Of a DNA stretch of 35,936 nucleotides, positions 1 to 8,236 are shown piece by piece. Position numbers and translations under genes: made by a program. The stretch's first letter is position 1; each line of letters begins with the position of its first letter. The DNA is from a virus. The DNA lies in the IMG/VR virus record IMGVR_UViG_3300009192_000016, positions 1-35,936 of that record, one strand, 5' to 3'. The notes beneath the pieces were generated by a model. That model made no database searches. It was not told the DNA's origin and saw only the letters and a program-made list of their open reading frames with translations.

Positions 1-594
<594 letters not shown>

Positions 595-596
595 TG

Positions 597-859
597 GATT
601 TCTTTCAGAAGTATCTGTTCCTAATAGATTAAAAAGCAGAGTAGACAATCTACGTTTCTATAATGCTCCATCTTAGCAGGATAAAGATGGAGCTGGTTCT
701 GTAGATACAGGATTGGGATTTATAATTGATGCAAAAGTGAGTGTCAATGGTTCGCCACAGTATAAAGTACATAACAGTAAAGGAAAAACATACTATACTA
801 CTACAAATGAAGCCTATGTATTTACTCATCTAACACAATGTATCTTCATGATTAATTAG
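597..859 (+). pseudogene. Remnant of amidase/endolysin C-terminal domain
   Basis: One frame reads VSVPNRLKSRVDNLRFYNAPS, then TAG (674-676), then QDKDGAGSVDTGLGFIIDAK and on to KVHNSKGKTYYTTTNEAYV before a final stop at 857-859. This resembles the C-terminal cell-wall-binding end of B. cereus-group N-acetylmuramoyl-L-alanine amidases and phage endolysins, where I would expect Trp at the TAG (TGG to TAG). No catalytic domain is upstream because the collagen-like gene ends at 594. The last residues (FTHLTQC...) also leave the family pattern. It is a truncated, inactivated gene tail. The family call is from memory of conserved wording, not from a search. Confidence 0.55.
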
Positions 860-1091
860 CTGTGTCCTCTTGCTCTTTCTAAATCCTCTATCTGTAAATT
901 CTCCACAACTATATTATTGGCGTACAATAATTAGGTAAATGTGTCTAAATGGTTTTCTAAGCGTACAAAATTCCCAAATTGATATGGTAAGTTTATGAAA
1001 ATAATAGTGAAAAATAATATATATGTCTAATACACTATCGAGTTTTATCCATATTATCTTATTAAGAATTACAAAAGGAGGTGGAAAAAGA

Positions 1092-1595
1092 ATGGACGAG
1101 CATATACAACCTCAACTTTCACCGCCATGGATCACATATTTTAATGAACTTAGAAATTCAGTAGGAGCTGATCCAACTGTAACAGTAGGTCCGCTAATAC
1201 CGACTGATGGAAATTTTATTATTTTAGTACAAACTACGGATTTTGAAAAAGCGATTACATTAGCTACACTTCTTAAACCTACAGTGCAATTTGGCAATGT
1301 AACTATTATTGTTAGTGTTATTGGGGATGGGATTGTAAATCCAATTCCTTATCCTTTAGACGCTTTTGAACTTGTACAAGTTGTTGTACAGCCGCAGTTC
1401 TCGGGTGGAGCGAATGTTGTTTTTCCAGTTTTTTCTGCAGAAGTAATACAGTTTTTTAATGATGATATATCTAATCTGTGTCAAACTTTCACAGAAGTCG
1501 CTGCAAAAGTTTTTCGTGATGTAATGAATGATGCAATATGCGGTATACCGATTTTATACTCGACAAGTTGTAGTACAAGTACTGAAACTACATAA
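1092..1595 (+). CDS. Conserved-looking protein of unknown function, 167 aa
   Basis: The ATG at 1092 follows a strong AAAGGAGGTG ribosome site at 1074-1083. The frame is open further upstream (1023), but nothing there supports an earlier start. The protein begins MDEHIQPQLSPPWITYFNEL, is rich in Val, Ile, Thr and Pro, and has a short Cys/Ser/Thr-rich end. No signal peptide, membrane segment or known catalytic motif is visible. Its beta-rich composition and position next to a collagen-like exosporium gene would fit a spore-surface or structural protein, but that is inference only. A hairpin terminator follows at 1659. The stretch 860-1091 upstream holds nothing I recognise. Confidence 0.7.
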   Translation: MDEHIQPQLSPPWITYFNELRNSVGADPTVTVGPLIPTDGNFIILVQTTDFEKAITLATLLKPTVQFGNVTIIVSVIGDGIVNPIPYPLDAFELVQVVVQPQFSGGANVVFPVFSAEVIQFFNDDISNLCQTFTEVAAKVFRDVMNDAICGIPILYSTSCSTSTETT

Positions 1596-1658
1596 TTTAT
1601 TGGTGAAAAAACTGATCAAAATAAAGAAATACAACCAAAATTGTTTTATTAATTTAAA

Positions 1659-1695
1659 AGAGACATTTCCAATTTTAGGAGATGTCTTCTTTCAT
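1659..1695 (+). terminator. Intrinsic terminator after the 167-aa gene
   Basis: AGACATTTCC (1661-1670) pairs with GGAGATGTCT (1678-1687) with one mismatch across a 7-nt loop. The stem is followed by a T-rich tail (TCTTTC). Confidence 0.55.
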
Positions 1696-2027
1696 TTGTA
1701 AAACGAATACATGTCCTAAGAAATTTACTTCATTTATAAAAATTCTTATATATGATTAATGGAATGATTATAAAAAGTGCTAACAAGTTTGCAAACGAAC
1801 TTACTAACACATATAAGAAATAGATAAAAAATATCGCTGATATGTTACCTTCAAATATAGACTTAATCATATAGAAAACACTAATACTGAATACTCATAA
1901 AATCATTCGTGATATCAAAGATAGATAATGTATTCAAGGAATTTTGATACCCGATATATCTAGAAGTCCATAATAAGTTTTTGAGAGTGTACGTACTAAA
2001 AAATATAGGCTGGTTAATAAAATTTTA
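1696..2027. other. AT-rich stretch without a recognisable gene
   Basis: No open frame here has a credible start and ribosome site. The only coding-like piece is a 23-codon frame near 1756, too short to support. The stretch looks like non-coding or decayed DNA between the terminator and the gene fragments that follow. Confidence 0.6.
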
Positions 2028-2231
2028 TTAAAATGCTGAAACTTCGATAGTCGCGGTTGTTATTAAAGTGATTGGGATAGTAAAGGTAATTGTATTTGTT
2101 GCTCCACCAGAAATAGTAAGTACGCCAGTGTCAATTACCCTATCGGTAAGAATTAATGTTGGTAGATCCGTATTACCGGTAGGTCCAATTGAACCTGGAT
2201 TTAATGCGGTGGTATTGGTTTTAACTCGACT
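2028..2231 (-). pseudogene. Gene 3'-end fragment, possible exosporium-type C-terminus
   Basis: The minus strand is open for 67 codons to a stop at 2028-2030. It has no ATG or ribosome site, and the frame closes upstream at 2232. The reading contains GSIGPTGNTDLPTLILTD and ends ITLITTATIEVSAF. The Gly-Pro-Thr-Gly piece followed by a beta-rich Thr/Ile tail recalls the C-terminal domains of collagen-like exosporium proteins. It probably represents a truncated copy of such a gene. Low certainty. Confidence 0.35.
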
Positions 2232-2405
2232 TCAAATAATTCACTTTCAAGTTCATTAAGTGCAAACATTGATACAGGGTATGGAGATGTATTAGACAAA
2301 ATTTGTGATGAAATAGGTTCTCCTAATGATGAGAAAAATGTAACAAACACTTGTGAAAGTGGAGGGACCATAATGATAATACGATCAGTTTTTTGTAACG
2401 TATGA
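2205..2405 (+). pseudogene. Gene 3'-end fragment, unknown
   Basis: The plus frame is open between a stop at 2202 and a stop at 2403-2405. It reads like protein (TGYGDVLDKICDEIGSPNDE, then CESGGTIMIIRSVFCNV) but has no start codon or ribosome site near its beginning. It abuts, tail to head, the minus-strand fragment at 2028-2231, as expected where two broken genes were joined by a deletion. Function not recognised. Confidence 0.25.
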
Positions 2406-2723
2406 ACCAACTCCAAAATTATATAGTTTATAAGAATTCAAAACTATATTCGATAAATATGAAGATATTTTTATTAAGGTTTTTCCATTAGTGAATTGAG
2501 AAAATTAATACATTCTATCTTTCTATGAGTGGGGGGTATACAATAGCGTATGCTTGTCCAATTTATATGTGAGAAGCTAACTAAAATTTTACTGGTTTCA
2601 GGATTTATATGAGTGATTATAGCATTATTAGTCATACTAATAAGGGTAAGACCGCATGTCCATCAACTTAATTTTTAAGTAGGTCAATTTTGAACAATAA
2701 GAAATTCTATTAGTTACAAATGG

Positions 2724-2924
2724 CTAGTTTAATTCTGTAGGACAAGGTGAAATGTCTAATTCGAAAAATTGAGCGCTGACTAATTCACAATACGGTTGTT
2801 CGTTATAAAACACTGTATTTTCGAAGAAGTATTTGTCTAAACGTGGTAAATCACCATTTTTAGGCTTAATAAAGTGAGACGTAATTGGATAAAGAATAGA
2901 GGAATTGCTAGTAAGTATAGGCAA
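2724..2924 (-). pseudogene. Possible gene fragment with Cys/aromatic-rich C-terminus
   Basis: This 66-codon minus-strand frame begins only at a TTG with no ribosome site. It ends in a plausible protein tail: KNGDLPRLDKYFFENTVFYN, then QPYCELVSAQFFELDISPCP. Composition and residue order look coding, but no family is recognised. It is probably the 3' end of a gene whose 5' part has been lost. Confidence 0.3.
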
Positions 2925-3205
2925 TACTTTTTTTATATTTGTTTTTTGTAAAATTATTGTAAAATATAAATACAGTATATAAATATATAGTATATAATGT
3001 GTACGTAATATGTTTGAGATGTTAGGGGTGATGTATATGATAATTACGTGTAACTTTTAAAAGTGTTTCTTTAATAACGTATTATTCTAATAAATAGTTT
3101 TAAATTCTTCTTTTAGATAGTTAGTTTTAAATTGATTAGATTAAGTAATTGTTATTTCTCATTTTTTGATAATCAAGACAAATGAAGAGAGGAAGTACTC
3201 AATAC
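2925..3205. other. AT-rich upstream region of the pPIWI_RE-like gene
   Basis: The stretch is very AT-rich with repeated TATA elements at about 2965-2998, including TATAAT at 2993-2998 and TTGTAA boxes at 2946 and 2957. No pair has ideal 17-bp spacing, so any promoter for the following gene is only suggested. No gene is visible. The neighbouring 2406-2723 is also without a supported gene. Confidence 0.35.
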
Positions 3206-4405
3206 ATGGAAAAATTACGGTTATTAACATTTAAAAATATAGTAGAGCCACTTTTAAAGGAACATGTCTCATTTATATATTTTCCTATTGAATGGCTAGA
3301 CATTGTAGAGATACATTATAAGACATTTTTATTAACTAGTAAGTTAAAGCGTTTAAATGAAAGATTGTATGATATGTTTTCTGATATATTGTTTATTCAG
3401 CATAATCCGTATGTATTAAATGAAAATACGCCATGGATTGTGTCAAAAGAACCAATTAGGCAAGAACAACTTGATTATATATTTCAAAGTTGGTATGAGG
3501 TCATTCATGATTGGAAACCGAATCAATTAATGGAACCGCCAAAATATGAATGGCATGACGATTTGATTTCGAATGTAACAGTATTACATGATAGTGAAAC
3601 GTTTTCTAAATGGGTACCCGCATTAATTTCACATGTTTTTTGTGTACAACCTATACGAATTGAGAATAAAAATGAAGAAATCTATTTTTCTCCACTTCGA
3701 TCACAAAATATTTGTGAGGCAATGTCAGAGCCGATTAAAGATGAAAAAACACAAGACTTTTTCGCCTATGTATACCGATTTGAATGTATAACTCGTGGTG
3801 GTGAGAATATTCCATTATTAAAGGTTACAGTAGGTATTCGGAGATTCTACCAAGAATATAACCATCCCGATATCCCTTTACTTTTGCGACGAAAACGAGG
3901 CATGATATTGATTTCTACTTCAGAATTTGCATCAGATAATAAAAAAATGCGGTTTGTAAAGTTAAAAGTACAACAAGCTACAAACGGTATGAAATGGATT
4001 AAGTTATTTAGAACATTAAAAGATGATTTTCAAATAGGTGGAGAAATTGAATTAGACCATATTGTCCAATATCCGAAAGATTATATTGTCGGAACAAATA
4101 GAAGAGTATTACTTCCGTATAATGAGAGAATATATAAAGTGCAAGGTACTAAAAAAAAGCTAGGTATAAAAGTAAAGGAGAAAGGATATCTATTTAAAGA
4201 ATTTCAGCGGAAATTCTCTCATTTCACATTACTGCCAGAATGCAAAAGGGTAGCAACAAATAATGAAAATGAATTATTATCATTATACCCATCTAAATCC
4301 GCCTATAACAAGAGGTATTTGCGCCTTATTAAATACTATAGCCCACAATTTGCCCACGAGATTTTAAAAAATCATCATATTGATTCACTGCGGTTTCTTC
4401 CATAG
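3206..4405 (+). pseudogene. pPIWI_RE (DUF3962)-like gene, 5' part interrupted by prophage
   Basis: About 399 codons are open. The ATG at 3206 is preferred over the in-frame ATG at 3182 because an AGAGAGGA site lies at 3186-3193. The protein starts MEKLRLLTF and contains the FIYFPIEWLDIVEIHY segment, a repeated W/P pattern (NTPWIVSKEPI, then WYEVIHDWKP) and a VGIRRF beta segment. To me these match the N-terminal X region of pPIWI_RE proteins. Full-length members are far longer and carry MID and PIWI/RNase H domains, none of which is present here. The last 25 or so codons (from about 4329) overlap the integrase 3' end and are therefore phage-derived. I infer that the prophage recombined into this gene and the 3' half lies at the other prophage end. 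Family assignment is from pattern memory; an unrelated large protein remains possible. Confidence 0.55.
4270..4335. other. Probable left prophage attachment site (attL) zone
   Basis: The host-like reading frame passes into the end of the integrase gene here, and phage attP normally lies just beyond int. The core cannot be fixed because the right end is not in the window. A direct repeat of part of this stretch is expected there. Confidence 0.4.
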
Positions 4406-5492
4406 ATTTTGTTACATGTAGATAAACATCTGCTGTCATATTAATAGTGGTATGTCCAAGGCGCTCAGAAACATATTTTATATTTGCTCCACTTTGTAAC
4501 AGATGTACAGCATGTGTATGCCTGAAGCCATGTAATGTAATGTATTCGAAGCAACCATTTTTGCATGCTTTTTTCAAAAAAGCTAGCGTCGAAGCTTGTA
4601 ACATACAAGAATTATCTTCATTGGTAAACACAAAGTTATAATCCTTATAATATTTTCCGTTTTTTAAGGTGCTTTTAGCTTGTTCTTTTTTTATCGTCTT
4701 TAAAAGTGCTAATGTAGAAGCATCCAAAGTAAGTGTTCTTATACTACTTTTATTTTTAGGTGGTCCGAATTTTATAGATTGATTTCTTTGAGTGGTAATT
4801 AAAGTTTTGTTAATATAGACTTGTTTTTTTTCAAATTCTATATCATTCCATTGTAACGACAAACATTCTCCGATTCGTAAGCCAGTTCTCGATAAAAACA
4901 TAAATAGAGAATAGTATTTAAAAGTAGCTTGTTCATTTAAAACGTAGTTTAAAAATGATTCTAATTCATCAATGTCAAAGCATTTAATTTTTTTTCGATT
5001 GTCAATTACCTTATGTTCTTTGATACTAATTTTATTGGTTGGATTCTTAGTGAGAATTTCAAGTTCATTAACCGCTATTTCCAATGCATTGTGCATTGTA
5101 GAGTTAATCAGTAAAACCGTTTGCTTACTAAGTTTTTTTAGAAGATCATTTATAAATTTTTGGTATTTAACACGTGTTAAATCTTTTAATTTTATGTTAC
5201 CAAATGCAGGTAATATATACAATCGAATATTCTTTTTATAAACTTTATATGTTTGTTCAGAAATAGTTCCTTTTTTATAAGTATCTAGCCATTCATACAT
5301 ATAAGTGTTGAATGTTAAATTACTAATGTTTATGCCAATCCCGCTAGCTAACTTTTCTTCAACCTTAGCAGCAGCTAATTGTGCCTCTTTCTTTGTTTTA
5401 AATCCACCTTTAGATGTTTCTTTGTACTTCCCTAACTCTTTATATCTAACACGATATTCCCATTTGTCCTTACGTTTTCTAAAACTCGCCAT
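4329..5492 (-). CDS. int: Prophage tyrosine integrase
   Basis: This 387-aa protein integrates and excises the prophage by site-specific recombination. The ATG at 5492 follows GGAG with 8-nt spacing; a GTG at 5501 is in frame but overlaps that site. The N-terminus (ASFRKRKDKWEYRVRY) is the AP2-like arm-binding domain seen in ICEBs1/Tn916-type integrases, and the SAM-like core-binding domain follows. The catalytic domain shows Arg in SRTGLRIGE, Lys in the IKFGPPKNKSS turn, His-X-X-Arg in LHGFRHTHA, His in LGHTTINMTADVYLHV, and the Tyr nucleophile in that same segment. All five catalytic positions are present, so the enzyme looks intact. Its 3' end overlaps the interrupted host gene, which marks the left prophage boundary. 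Confidence 0.95.
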   Translation of the reverse strand: MASFRKRKDKWEYRVRYKELGKYKETSKGGFKTKKEAQLAAAKVEEKLASGIGINISNLTFNTYMYEWLDTYKKGTISEQTYKVYKKNIRLYILPAFGNIKLKDLTRVKYQKFINDLLKKLSKQTVLLINSTMHNALEIAVNELEILTKNPTNKISIKEHKVIDNRKKIKCFDIDELESFLNYVLNEQATFKYYSLFMFLSRTGLRIGECLSLQWNDIEFEKKQVYINKTLITTQRNQSIKFGPPKNKSSIRTLTLDASTLALLKTIKKEQAKSTLKNGKYYKDYNFVFTNEDNSCMLQASTLAFLKKACKNGCFEYITLHGFRHTHAVHLLQSGANIKYVSERLGHTTINMTADVYLHVTKSMEETAVNQYDDFLKSRGQIVGYSI

Positions 5493-5557
5493 TGTAATCA
5501 CTCCATTCTATTTTTAAAGAATGTTCTTCTTTTATGTGTAAAAATATATAGTGGACT

Positions 5558-5983
5558 TCAAATGAATCTTTCCATTTGTTTAGGTATTCCATAATGCTGT
5601 AATAACTCTTGTTTGGTTTGTATGTAGTAATCATGATGACTTCCATCTATAAGAAATCTTGTTGCAAAATAATTTGCTTCAGCTTCTATACGGATTTCAG
5701 AACAAAGTGATATCGTAGATAATTTAGGGGTATTTTCATTTGGATGAAAGATAGCATGTCCTAATTCATGAAAACAGGTGAATACTTGATTTTGATATGA
5801 AAGTCGTTCGTTAATATGAATAAAAGGGATACGAGATATTTTGTGATAGTATCCAAAAATATCTCCTAAGTCTTCTGTAATGACGACAATTCCCTTTTCT
5901 TCAGCAATAAGAAATGGATCCCTGGTGCTATATTGTCTAAGTAGTTTATCTATTGCTAAATTGATTTGCTGTTTTGAAACCAA
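5558..5983 (-). CDS. ImmA/IrrE-family metallopeptidase
   Basis: This 141-aa protein starts at TTG (5983) after an AGGAG site. It carries the zinc-protease signature HELGH in FTCFHELGHAIFHPNE, with a downstream acidic ligand region in RIEAEANYFATRF. In ICEBs1 and related phages, ImmA cleaves the HTH repressor encoded next to it, which relieves repression after a signal. Here it lies 15 bp downstream of the repressor gene on the same strand, the usual order. I infer the same role: induction by repressor proteolysis instead of RecA-stimulated self-cleavage. Confidence 0.9.
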   Translation of the reverse strand: MVSKQQINLAIDKLLRQYSTRDPFLIAEEKGIVVITEDLGDIFGYYHKISRIPFIHINERLSYQNQVFTCFHELGHAIFHPNENTPKLSTISLCSEIRIEAEANYFATRFLIDGSHHDYYIQTKQELLQHYGIPKQMERFI

Positions 5984-5998
5984 CCAGATCCGCTCCTA

Positions 5999-6421
5999 TC
6001 ACTTCTCGTTTCTGTATTTATTAGGTGTGAATTTCTTTTTAGCCATTTGCTTTCCTAATCTAAGAGAATTTTCTAATGAGACAATTAACAATTGTCTAGT
6101 TTCCTCTGACATAGGTTCAGAGTCTTTTGAAAAAGCAAGAGCCTCCGATTTACTCATATCTTCTATTAATTCTTCTAATTTCTTTTGTATATCTTTTTCA
6201 TCCTTCTCTGTAAGTTCCCAGTACTCTTTGTTAGTTCTACCTAATAGGTAGTCAACACTAACGTTGAAATAATCTGCCACTTGTTGAAGTTTATCAATAG
6301 CAGGTTTTTGCGTTTTCCACTTATACAGTGAATTTTCTCCCATATTTAGCTGCTTTGCTAAATCGGATAGTGATATTCCTTTCTTGCTCGCAAGCTCCTT
6401 AATTATGTTGAATGTAGACAT
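5999..6421 (-). CDS. XRE-family phage repressor
   Basis: This is a 140-aa protein. The ATG at 6421 follows AAGGGTGA, and an upstream in-frame extension to 6493 has no site. The N-terminal helix-turn-helix is clear (ISLSDLAKQLNMGENSLYKW, then AIDKLQQVADYFNVSVDYLLG). The C-terminal part is charged and helical and lacks the Ser-Lys peptidase of CI/LexA-type repressors. That fits a repressor inactivated by the neighbouring ImmA-like protease. It is divergent from the Cro-like gene, with three palindromic operators between them, so it probably represses the early promoter and its own. Confidence 0.93.
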   Translation of the reverse strand: MSTFNIIKELASKKGISLSDLAKQLNMGENSLYKWKTQKPAIDKLQQVADYFNVSVDYLLGRTNKEYWELTEKDEKDIQKKLEELIEDMSKSEALAFSKDSEPMSEETRQLLIVSLENSLRLGKQMAKKKFTPNKYRNEK

Positions 6422-6456
6422 ACAAATCACCCTTATTAAAGCTACGAACATTTTTC

Positions 6457-6470
6457 TATCTAATCGGATA
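6457..6470. promoter_or_regulatory. Operator palindrome, copy 1
   Basis: TATCTAATCGGATA is one of three related 14-bp palindromes (consensus TATCCAATTGGATA). It lies about 36 bp upstream of the repressor start, where it would block repressor transcription. Confidence 0.7.
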
Positions 6471-6486
6471 TAAAACCATTGACTTT

Positions 6487-6500
6487 TATCCAATTGGATA
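6487..6500. promoter_or_regulatory. Operator palindrome, copy 2 (perfect)
   Basis: TATCCAATTGGATA is a perfect 14-bp palindrome 30 bp (centre to centre) from copy 1. A plus-strand TTGACT at 6479-6484 with TAAACT 17 bp later would place this operator in the spacer of a rightward promoter. On the minus strand, TTGGAT within it could serve as the -35 of the repressor promoter. Confidence 0.7.
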
Positions 6501-6620
6501 TTAAACTATGTTCATAAGCTAATTATTTAGCCGTGAAACCATAACAAATTAAACCTATATAGCACGTCCCTCAACGTTTAAAGGTAATTTAATTTGGTTT
6601 ATTTAGCTATGCTCTAATTT

Positions 6621-6634
6621 TATCTAATCGGATA
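6621..6634. promoter_or_regulatory. Operator palindrome, copy 3
   Basis: TATCTAATCGGATA, identical to copy 1, lies 57 bp upstream of the Cro-like gene. TTGGTT at 6594-6599 could be a -35 for a rightward early promoter whose -10 overlaps this operator. Confidence 0.7.
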
Positions 6635-6690
6635 GAATTAGTCAATAGAAAGCTAAAAAATTAGCTAAATGTATAGAAGGAGGTGCAGGT

Positions 6691-6876
6691 ATGGATAAAG
6701 CATTTGGTAAGAAAGTGAAAATGTGGCTATTTGTTAATGAAATGAAACAAGGAGAATTAGCAAAAATGCTAAACGTTTCTGGTCCATATCTCTCTGATAT
6801 TTTGCACGGTAAAAGAGAAGGCAAAAAAGTAAGAGAAAAAATAAATAGAATGTTGGAAAGTGAGGAGATTTGTTAA
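6691..6876 (+). CDS. Small Cro-like HTH protein
   Basis: This 61-aa protein has a strong AAGGAGGTG site upstream and starts at ATG. It is almost entirely an XRE-type helix-turn-helix (KQGELAKMLNVSGPYLSDIL) with a basic tail. As the first rightward gene opposite the repressor, with an operator just upstream, it probably acts like Cro in the lysis-lysogeny switch. Its stop shares a base with the start of the next gene, so the two are translationally coupled. Confidence 0.88.
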   Translation: MDKAFGKKVKMWLFVNEMKQGELAKMLNVSGPYLSDILHGKREGKKVREKINRMLESEEIC

Positions 6877-7148
6877 TGACAGCAACTGTGCAAGTTGTTA
6901 TTGATGAGACTTACTTACAAAAAGAAGTTTCTCGTCAGGCTAATGAAAGATTGTCGGATATGGGAGTTGGTACTTGGTGGGATATGAAAAGACTTCAATA
7001 CGAAACAAGTCGAAGTTATGACTGGTTAATGGAATATGTCGTTTGTGATCCTCGTGTACAAAAATTCGCAAAACAAAAAAATAATCGCTGGTTGTTTAAG
7101 GCGAGAGAAATGAAAGAATTTCTTTCTGAATTTTTCGATGAGCTGTAA
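6876..7148 (+). CDS. DUF771-family phage protein, 90 aa
   Basis: The ATG at 6876 overlaps the stop of the Cro-like gene and follows GAGGAG; an in-frame TTG at 6870 is less likely. The order TWWDMKRLQYETSRSYDWLM, then DPRVQKFAKQ, then RWLFKAREMKEFLSEFF matches the DUF771 pattern, a small winged-helix-like family common next to Cro/repressor genes in Firmicute phages. Molecular role unknown; DNA binding or an excisionase-like function is possible. Confidence 0.75.
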   Translation: MTATVQVVIDETYLQKEVSRQANERLSDMGVGTWWDMKRLQYETSRSYDWLMEYVVCDPRVQKFAKQKNNRWLFKAREMKEFLSEFFDEL

Positions 7149-7207
7149 GGAGTAAATGAAAATGAAGTCGTGATTTATCAAAAATAGTTGAGAGATGGTG
7201 ACCGTTC

Positions 7208-7375
7208 ATGAATGGAGTATTATCCGCAAGTAAATTAATGAAAGCATCAGAGGTTGTAAGAAAATGTGCAGAAATGAGAAATAGTCCAACGTTATTACTT
7301 ATTACTGAATTAGAAGCAAAGTGTCAGTTAAGGGAAATGAACCGTAAGATTTCAGATCGAAGGGAGGTGAGTTAA
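7208..7375 (+). CDS. Small phage protein, 55 aa
   Basis: The ATG at 7208 follows GGTGA at 7197-7201. The protein is MNGVLSASKLMKASEVVRKC followed by a helical, charged stretch ending SDRREVS. The last codons contain the ribosome site of the next gene (GGGAGGTGAG), with the stop immediately before its TTG start, which supports a coupled operon. No family recognised. Confidence 0.6.
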   Translation: MNGVLSASKLMKASEVVRKCAEMRNSPTLLLITELEAKCQLREMNRKISDRREVS

Positions 7376-7606
7376 TTGAAGGATGGAAACAATGTATTTA
7401 CAAATTTAAAGCAAGCTTTTGAAGAAGCTGTTGAATATGCAGTGGAAAATAGTATGAGTGAATTCAATGTAAACGAGATGCAACGTTCAGAACTGTTGAC
7501 GGCAGTAGCGAACGAAGCATCTCGAAGATTAAAAGAAAGAAATGTACCTTATCAAGATGGTCTTGCGAATCTAATTACTGGTCGTAGAAAGTATCAAGAC
7601 TATTAA
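7376..7606 (+). CDS. Hypothetical early phage protein, 76 aa
   Basis: The TTG start at 7376 is fixed by GGGAGGTGA ending 5 nt upstream. The protein is acidic in its first half (FEEAVEYAVENSMSEF) and basic at its end (TGRRKYQDY), probably all helical. No family recognised. Its stop codon overlaps the stop of the convergent YozE-like gene. Confidence 0.65.
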   Translation: MKDGNNVFTNLKQAFEEAVEYAVENSMSEFNVNEMQRSELLTAVANEASRRLKERNVPYQDGLANLITGRRKYQDY

Positions 7607-7821
7607 TTTTTTTTCTGAGTACTTTCGTAAAACATTCTAAATGAGTATTCGAAAACTCTCATAAAGCTATCTGATGTAGAATTTGTTTCTAAATATTCCC
7701 GAATGCTTTCATAGTCTTTTGTATTTGGAAAATTATCATCCAATTCCACATCGACTGCTATGTCGCCGATAGGCAAATCTACACCTTTGAATTTTAATAA
7801 CCATTCTTTATAAGTTAGCAA
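7603..7821 (-). CDS. YozE-family (SAM-like fold) protein
   Basis: This 72-aa protein starts at TTG (7821), 8 nt after GGAGG; the GTG at 7830 lies inside the ribosome site itself. The core DDNFPNTKDYESIREYLETN matches the YozE family pattern (FP-tsdY-eI-sYLE-n), a small four-helix domain of unknown function in Bacillus. It runs against all neighbouring early genes and has its own extended -10 promoter, so it behaves as an independent accessory gene that could be expressed in the lysogen. Confidence 0.75.
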   Translation of the reverse strand: MLTYKEWLLKFKGVDLPIGDIAVDVELDDNFPNTKDYESIREYLETNSTSDSFMRVFEYSFRMFYESTQKKN

Positions 7822-7842
7822 AAGTATCACCTCCTATGGAGG

Positions 7843-7851
7843 ATTATACCA
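7843..7851 (-). promoter_or_regulatory. Extended -10 promoter of the YozE-like gene
   Basis: On the minus strand TGGTATAAT is an extended -10 (TG-N-TATAAT), 22 bp upstream of the TTG start. No good -35 is present, as is usual for this class. Confidence 0.55.
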
Positions 7852-7875
7852 GAATAATAGATTGGAGAGAGTTAA

Positions 7876-8226
7876 TTGAAGGAAATAACGTTGATTTTTA
7901 AGTCAGGTGCTAAAGCAAGTTTTACGGCAGCGCAATTTAAAACATTTAAAAATAACTTTGGTTTTTTATCAACAATTGAGTGGGCAGGTGCTACTGGAAA
8001 GGTTCCGTTACATATCGGGGTTAGTAGTATCGATGCAATATTTGTGAAAGACATTAATGGAAAGGAATCTATTAAGGAAGACAATCATCCAATTGAAGAC
8101 TTCTATGGTTGTGAAATTAAACAAGATGATAAGTATTTTATGTTTGGACAGGATGTCGTACTTGAAGGAAATCTAACGAATTACTTAATTGCTCAACAAA
8201 ACGTTGAATGCTTTCGAGCTGTATAA
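7876..8226 (+). CDS. Hypothetical phage protein, 116 aa
   Basis: The TTG start at 7876 follows GGAGAG. The protein opens with a beta strand (KEITLIFKSGAKASFTAAQF) and has further amphipathic segments, suggesting a small alpha/beta domain. No catalytic motif or family recognised. It is the first rightward gene after the convergent YozE-like cassette. Confidence 0.65.
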   Translation: MKEITLIFKSGAKASFTAAQFKTFKNNFGFLSTIEWAGATGKVPLHIGVSSIDAIFVKDINGKESIKEDNHPIEDFYGCEIKQDDKYFMFGQDVVLEGNLTNYLIAQQNVECFRAV

Positions 8227-8236
8227 AAAGGAGAAA

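Noticed and set aside
2068-2259. Plus-strand 63-aa open frame
   Set aside because: It has no ribosome site and is complementary to the minus-strand fragment at 2028-2231, which reads more like protein (GPTGNTD, Thr/Ile-rich end).
4447-5517. Several plus-strand open frames across the integrase gene
   Set aside because: They are antisense to an intact integrase with all catalytic residues, and lack ribosome sites.
7834-7842. CCTCC-ATA-GGAGG hairpin hiding the YozE-like ribosome site
   Set aside because: The expected transcription start, about 7 nt after the -10, falls inside or after the left arm, so the stem would not form in the RNA.
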